Shown: positions 12,992-16,726 of the stretch, in pieces
Position numbering within the stretch: position 1 is the stretch's first letter
Layout: every line of letters begins with the position of its first letter
Assembly: GCA_023381945.1 (NCBI GenBank)
Contig: JAMCQY010000263.1
Coordinates: 1-16,726 of the forward strand
DNA length: 16,726 nucleotides
Reading direction: 5' to 3'
From: Deltaproteobacteria bacterium
Lineage (GTDB): Bacteria > Desulfobacterota > Desulfobaccia > Desulfobaccales > 0-14-0-80-60-11
The notes under the pieces: model-generated
What the model was told of the DNA's origin: nothing
Databases searched by the model: none
Seen by the model: only the letters and a program-made list of their open reading frames with translations
Position numbers and translations under genes: made by a program

Positions 12992-14413
12992 ATGCCCGCG
13001 AAAAAAAGCTACGTCATTATCATAATGGCCGTCCTTGCCATGATCGGGGCCGGCGCCGCCTGGTTTTTCTGGTCGCAGGCCCAGCAAGAATTGCACTTGA
13101 TTCCTCAAAAAAGGGTGGTCGGCGAAGCCGGCCCGGCTGCAGGCGCTGAAGTGGGCACCGGCTGGAGCGCTAAAGAAGACCCCGGCGCGGCCGTGCGCCA
13201 GGCCCTGGCCATGGCCCTCCAAGACAAGGAGCAGGCCGTCCCCGATTTTGCCGCGATCTTTGCCACCTCCGGGGCCGATTTCCCGGTCATCCTGGCCGAA
13301 ACCAGGAAGCTCCTGGGAGATAAAACCAAGATCTTCGGGGGTACTTCCGACTCCAAAGGGGTTATGACCAACCGTGGCTTTATCCCCGCTGGAAAACAGG
13401 TTGATGCCATGACCGGCAAGTCGACAGGCCTGGCGGTGATGGCCATATCCTCGCAAGATATCGTTTTTGGGGTGGGTTCGGCCGATTTCTCCCGCTATGC
13501 CCATCCCAAAGACGGGGCCAAGGCCGCGTTGAGGGAAGCTCTTGAAAGTATTGGCAAAACGCCAAAGGATTCCCCCCAGGCAATTTTGGCCTTTATCTCC
13601 CGGAGTTTTGAGGAGGACGCCTTGGAGGGCATCTCGGAAGTGGTGGGCCACAACGTACCTTTATTGAGCGGTTCCGCAGGGGGTCCCAAATTTGCGGTTT
13701 TGGGGAACCGGGAAGTTCTTGCTCAGGGCATCTCTTTGGCGGTCATCTATACCAAATTGCCGCTGGGCTGGGTTTTTGAAGTCGGATTCGAAGTATCGGA
13801 TCCACAAAGGGGGGTAATTACCCAAATGGAGGGCGCTGCTGTCTTGCAAATCAATTGGCGGCCGGCCCTGGACGTTTATAATGAATGGTTGGGAGGCAGG
13901 CTTTCAAAACTCCAACAGGAAGGCGCGGACGATGCAAAGATCAGGAACCTCATGAGATTGAACCCTTTTTACCGGTGTTACACTTCCCCAGCCGGGCAAA
14001 ATTATTATCTGTTTTCAGTCCCTTGGCCTAGAAACCAGACGCCGGGAGATAAATCTTTTTTGACGTCCACCGAGCTAAAAATAGGTGACGAGATCCACCT
14101 CAGCCACGGCACCTGGGAGACACTCCTTAATCGCGTGGGAAACCTGCCGGTGAAAGCTCGAGTCCGGGGCGGCATGTCTCCCGAGGGGAGGCCTTTGCTG
14201 GGAGTTGGTTTTATCTGTGCCGGGGTCATGCGGGCCATTCCTGAAGCGGAACGAGAGAAAATTCCCGTATTAATTAATTATGCCAATCATGACGCTCCCT
14301 TTATCTCGCCATTTTCCTGCGGCGAACAAGGCTATTTCCAGGGAATCGGATACAAACATGGCAATCTGGTAACATCTTTTCTGGTCATTGGGGAGAAGGG
14401 GGCCAGTAGATGA
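12992..14413 (+). CDS. Membrane-anchored FIST-domain sensory protein
   Basis: 473 residues from the second of two adjacent ATGs (12989 and 12992); AGGAG is 6 nt from the second and only 3 from the first. One N-terminal membrane segment (about 7-27, after MPAKKS) is followed by a predicted periplasmic FIST N plus FIST C module: a GWSAKEDP opening (about 57-64), ATSGADF, GGTSDSKGVM, LLSGSAGG, and near the C-terminus the FIST C pattern PFSCGEQGYFQG. FIST domains are predicted small-ligand (amino-acid-like) sensors usually fused to or beside signalling proteins. Here the stop overlaps the start of a histidine kinase (ATGA at 14410-14413), so the two are translationally coupled. The likely role is ligand sensing outside the membrane for that kinase. 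The ligand is unknown. Confidence 0.87.
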   Translation: MPAKKSYVIIIMAVLAMIGAGAAWFFWSQAQQELHLIPQKRVVGEAGPAAGAEVGTGWSAKEDPGAAVRQALAMALQDKEQAVPDFAAIFATSGADFPVILAETRKLLGDKTKIFGGTSDSKGVMTNRGFIPAGKQVDAMTGKSTGLAVMAISSQDIVFGVGSADFSRYAHPKDGAKAALREALESIGKTPKDSPQAILAFISRSFEEDALEGISEVVGHNVPLLSGSAGGPKFAVLGNREVLAQGISLAVIYTKLPLGWVFEVGFEVSDPQRGVITQMEGAAVLQINWRPALDVYNEWLGGRLSKLQQEGADDAKIRNLMRLNPFYRCYTSPAGQNYYLFSVPWPRNQTPGDKSFLTSTELKIGDEIHLSHGTWETLLNRVGNLPVKARVRGGMSPEGRPLLGVGFICAGVMRAIPEAEREKIPVLINYANHDAPFISPFSCGEQGYFQGIGYKHGNLVTSFLVIGEKGASR

Positions 14414-16726
14414 GGCTGTTCTGGAAAATCTTCACGGCCGTTTTCATCGCCCTCGTCGGGGCGGTGCTTATTATCGCTTATTTTACCACGATCAGGCAAA
14501 TCAAGAATGCTGAACGTCACATCGTGGAAGAATATACTTTTACGGGAGATTCCGTTTCCCTGGAGATCGAGCACTGCCAGGTCGAATCCAAGTGGCCATT
14601 TGACCGGCTGAACAGGCTGTCAAAGCAGGGGGGCTTCTTGTTCTGGTGGGTGGTCCGGGAGGACGGGGTCATCCATCTGGCGGACCGGGCCGCGCTGATG
14701 GGCACCCGCGCCTCGGACTATTTTCCCCAGGTCAACTTGGGTGATTTACCCGAAAGGATATTGCTGAACCGGGAAAAAAATTATGGACTCTTCATCACCC
14801 CGCTGGAAATAGGCAAGAAAAGGTGGACCTTTTGGCTCGGTTTTTCCCTGACCCAAATCTGGGAAATCAAGAAGCACATCATCCTCTTAAGCCTGCTGGT
14901 TTCCATGGCTGCCTTCCTGGGGTTGGGAACCATCCTTTACCTGGTGATCGGCCACTTTGTCAAACCCGTCGGAGACCTGACCCTGGGCGCGGCCTTGATC
15001 GGCAATGGCGAGCTGAGCCATAGGGTGGAGATCAACTCGAGAGACGAGATCGGGCAATTGGCCAAGGCCTTCAATCAGATGGCGGCGGACCTCGAAATAA
15101 CCACGGTTTCCCGTGATTACATGGACAGCATCCTGGAAACCATGCCGGGCGCCTTGATCGTGGTAAACGCCGAGGCCAGGATCATTGCCAACAACAAGTC
15201 GGCCTGCCGCATCCTGGGTTACGCCAGGGAGGAGCTTATGGGCGCACCCCTGGCCAAGGTCTTAGGCCAGGACTGCTCTCTCGGCCCCCAACTGGAGAAG
15301 CTTTTCGAAGGCGACTTAACCAATTGGGAACTCAGCTATCAGACCAAGGATGGCCGCCAGGTGCCGGTATTCTTGAGTAGTACGGTGCGGCGGGATGCAG
15401 CCGGTCAAATCAGCTATATTGTCTGTATCGCCATCGATATCACCGAACATAAGCAATCCGAAGCAGCCCTGGTGGAAAGTGAAGGCCGCTTTCGAGACCT
15501 CGCCGAGAACGCGGTGGAATGGATCTGGGAAGTGGATTCGCAGGGCAAATATACTTACTCCTCTCCGGTGGTGGAAAAACTGCTCGGATTCAAGCCCGAA
15601 GAAATAATGAAAAAACATTTCTACGATCTGTTCCATCCGGAAGATCGTGAAGACCTCAAACAGGGCGCCTTCAGGTTCTTTGAGCAAAAATTGCCTTTTC
15701 GGGATTTTGTCACCCGCAATATTAATAAGAATGGGGAGACCGTCTGGATATCTACCAGCGCCGTGCCGATCCTCGATGAGCAAGGTAATCTCAAAGGTTA
15801 TCGCGGTGCTGGTATCGATATTACGGCCCGGCATCAGGCCGAGGAGGCCCTGCGGGCCAACGAGCGCTTCCTGACGGCAATTTTCACCAGTATTCAGGAT
15901 GGCATCAGCATTCTAGACAAGGATTATAATATCATCAGGGTCAACGCGGCCATGGAAGAGGCTTATTCCCAGGCCAGGCCGCTGGCGGGAAAAAAATGCT
16001 ATGCCGCCTACCACGGCCGCAGTAATCCATGTAAGACCTGTCCGACCCGCCGGACCCTGGAAACGGGGCAAGCTGCCCATGAAGTGGTGATTGAAAGAGG
16101 AGCCAATAAGGAAATTTTAAGATATATTGACCTCTTCACCTTTCCGCTGATCGATACTTCATCGGGAAAGCTGCAAGGGGTGGTAGAATCGGTCCGGGAC
16201 ATCACTCCACAGAAGCAGGCTGAGGAAGCCTTGCGCCGCAGCGAGGAAAATTTACGCCAGTCGCAAAAAATGGAGGCTGTTGGCCGTCTGGCCGGCGGGG
16301 TGGCCCACGACTTCAATAACATCCTGACCGCCATCATCGGTTACAGTGAATTGTTAGGGGGCAAATTCGAGCCCGGCGATTCCCGCCTTAATGATATGGA
16401 GGAAATCCACCAAGCCGCGGAAAGAGCTGCCTCTTTGACCCGCCAGCTCCTGGCTTTCAGCCGCAAGCAAATCTTTGCCCCCAGGGTGCTTAATCTCAAT
16501 AACCTGATCAATAACCTTGACAAGATGCTGCGGCGCCTCCTCAGTGAGGACATCAAATTGGTCACCATCCCGGCGGAGAATCTGGGAGAGGTCCTGGCTG
16601 ATCCCGGCCAGATAGAGCAAGTCATTATAAACCTGGCGGTCAATGCCCGGGATGCCATGCCCAGGGGCGGGGTGATCACCATTGAGACCCAAAACGTCTA
16701 TCTGGACGCGCATTACGCTCAAAAAT
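14410..16726 (+). CDS. Multi-PAS transmembrane histidine kinase (3' end outside window)
   Basis: 772 codons are visible from the ATG at 14410, with no stop before the window ends. Order: TM1 (8-25), a ~130-residue periplasmic sensor region without a family I recognise, TM2 (156-180), HAMP (about 178-230, with RDEIGQLAKAFNQMA), PAS1 (238-345), PAS2 (360-475, RFRDLAENAVEWIWEVD), PAS3 (486-600), the HisKA phospho-acceptor GRLAGGVAHDFNNILTAIIG with His633, and the N-box of the ATPase domain (INLAVNARDAMPRGG). The rest of the ATPase domain lies beyond. The HDFNN-type H-box is typical of kinases that often end in a receiver domain. PAS3 carries C530 and a C541-K-T-C544-P motif. It overlaps the FIST gene by 4 nt (ATGA), implying a joint signalling unit; a response regulator may follow. 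Confidence 0.92.
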   Translation, partial: MRLFWKIFTAVFIALVGAVLIIAYFTTIRQIKNAERHIVEEYTFTGDSVSLEIEHCQVESKWPFDRLNRLSKQGGFLFWWVVREDGVIHLADRAALMGTRASDYFPQVNLGDLPERILLNREKNYGLFITPLEIGKKRWTFWLGFSLTQIWEIKKHIILLSLLVSMAAFLGLGTILYLVIGHFVKPVGDLTLGAALIGNGELSHRVEINSRDEIGQLAKAFNQMAADLEITTVSRDYMDSILETMPGALIVVNAEARIIANNKSACRILGYAREELMGAPLAKVLGQDCSLGPQLEKLFEGDLTNWELSYQTKDGRQVPVFLSSTVRRDAAGQISYIVCIAIDITEHKQSEAALVESEGRFRDLAENAVEWIWEVDSQGKYTYSSPVVEKLLGFKPEEIMKKHFYDLFHPEDREDLKQGAFRFFEQKLPFRDFVTRNINKNGETVWISTSAVPILDEQGNLKGYRGAGIDITARHQAEEALRANERFLTAIFTSIQDGISILDKDYNIIRVNAAMEEAYSQARPLAGKKCYAAYHGRSNPCKTCPTRRTLETGQAAHEVVIERGANKEILRYIDLFTFPLIDTSSGKLQGVVESVRDITPQKQAEEALRRSEENLRQSQKMEAVGRLAGGVAHDFNNILTAIIGYSELLGGKFEPGDSRLNDMEEIHQAAERAASLTRQLLAFSRKQIFAPRVLNLNNLINNLDKMLRRLLSEDIKLVTIPAENLGEVLADPGQIEQVIINLAVNARDAMPRGGVITIETQNVYLDAHYAQK

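Noticed and set aside
12898..13149. Possible 83-codon gene before and into the FIST gene
   Set aside because: It overlaps the FIST gene out of frame, its GGAGG lies about 20 nt from the ATG, and the product shows no recognisable feature.
1..16726. Defence system, prophage, integrative element or toxin-antitoxin genes
   Set aside because: All substantial frames are accounted for by envelope, metabolic and signalling genes. No nuclease, helicase, reverse transcriptase, integrase or transposase motif and no tRNA-like attachment site was found.

Overview
The window looks like chromosomal DNA of a GC-rich, Gram-negative, probably anaerobic bacterium. An origin in Desulfobacterota (the former Deltaproteobacteria, Desulfobacca/Syntrophobacter-like) is my inference. 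It rests on gene style only: an MCE protein followed by a TPR lipoprotein, a split pyruvate-carboxylase-type enzyme, multi-PAS sensor kinases, and many short dispersed hairpin repeats. No rRNA, tRNA or other marker gene is present to confirm it.

Layout. Positions 1-1171: the end of an MCE/MlaD-like lipid-transport protein and a closely coupled TPR lipoprotein. 1172-2284: a repeat-rich gap, a DedA membrane protein, and more repeats. 2285-3709 (minus): a secreted di-heme cytochrome c peroxidase-like protein with a long N-terminal extension. 3881-5005: a site-2-type membrane protease with a CBS pair. 5006-5349: only repeats. 5350-5784 (minus): a PilZ protein. 5969-9153: biotin carboxylase and carboxyltransferase subunits of a pyruvate-carboxylase-like enzyme, behind a good sigma70-type promoter that overlaps an inverted repeat. 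9369-9704: a small secreted protein. 9705-10066: repeats. 10114-12718: a B12-binding-type radical SAM protein and a type III polyketide synthase. 12992-16726: a membrane-anchored FIST-domain protein overlapping a multi-PAS hybrid-style histidine kinase that runs off the window end.

Functional groups. The split carboxylase should make oxaloacetate from pyruvate, but its carboxyltransferase subunit ends before the biotin-carrier domain, so a separate carrier is expected elsewhere. The radical SAM and polyketide synthase pair is a candidate small-molecule pathway of unknown product. The FIST protein and kinase overlap by ATGA and probably form one periplasmic sensing unit.

Intergenic structure. 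Three gaps hold short units of 127-133 bp, each bounded by imperfect terminal inverted repeats around an internal hairpin array. Two share the same terminal sequence (GAGCCTCTTGCAAAA) but have unrelated interiors. One of them appears to supply the ribosome-binding site of the DedA gene. I did not find CRISPR arrays, phage genes, transposases or an obvious defence system.
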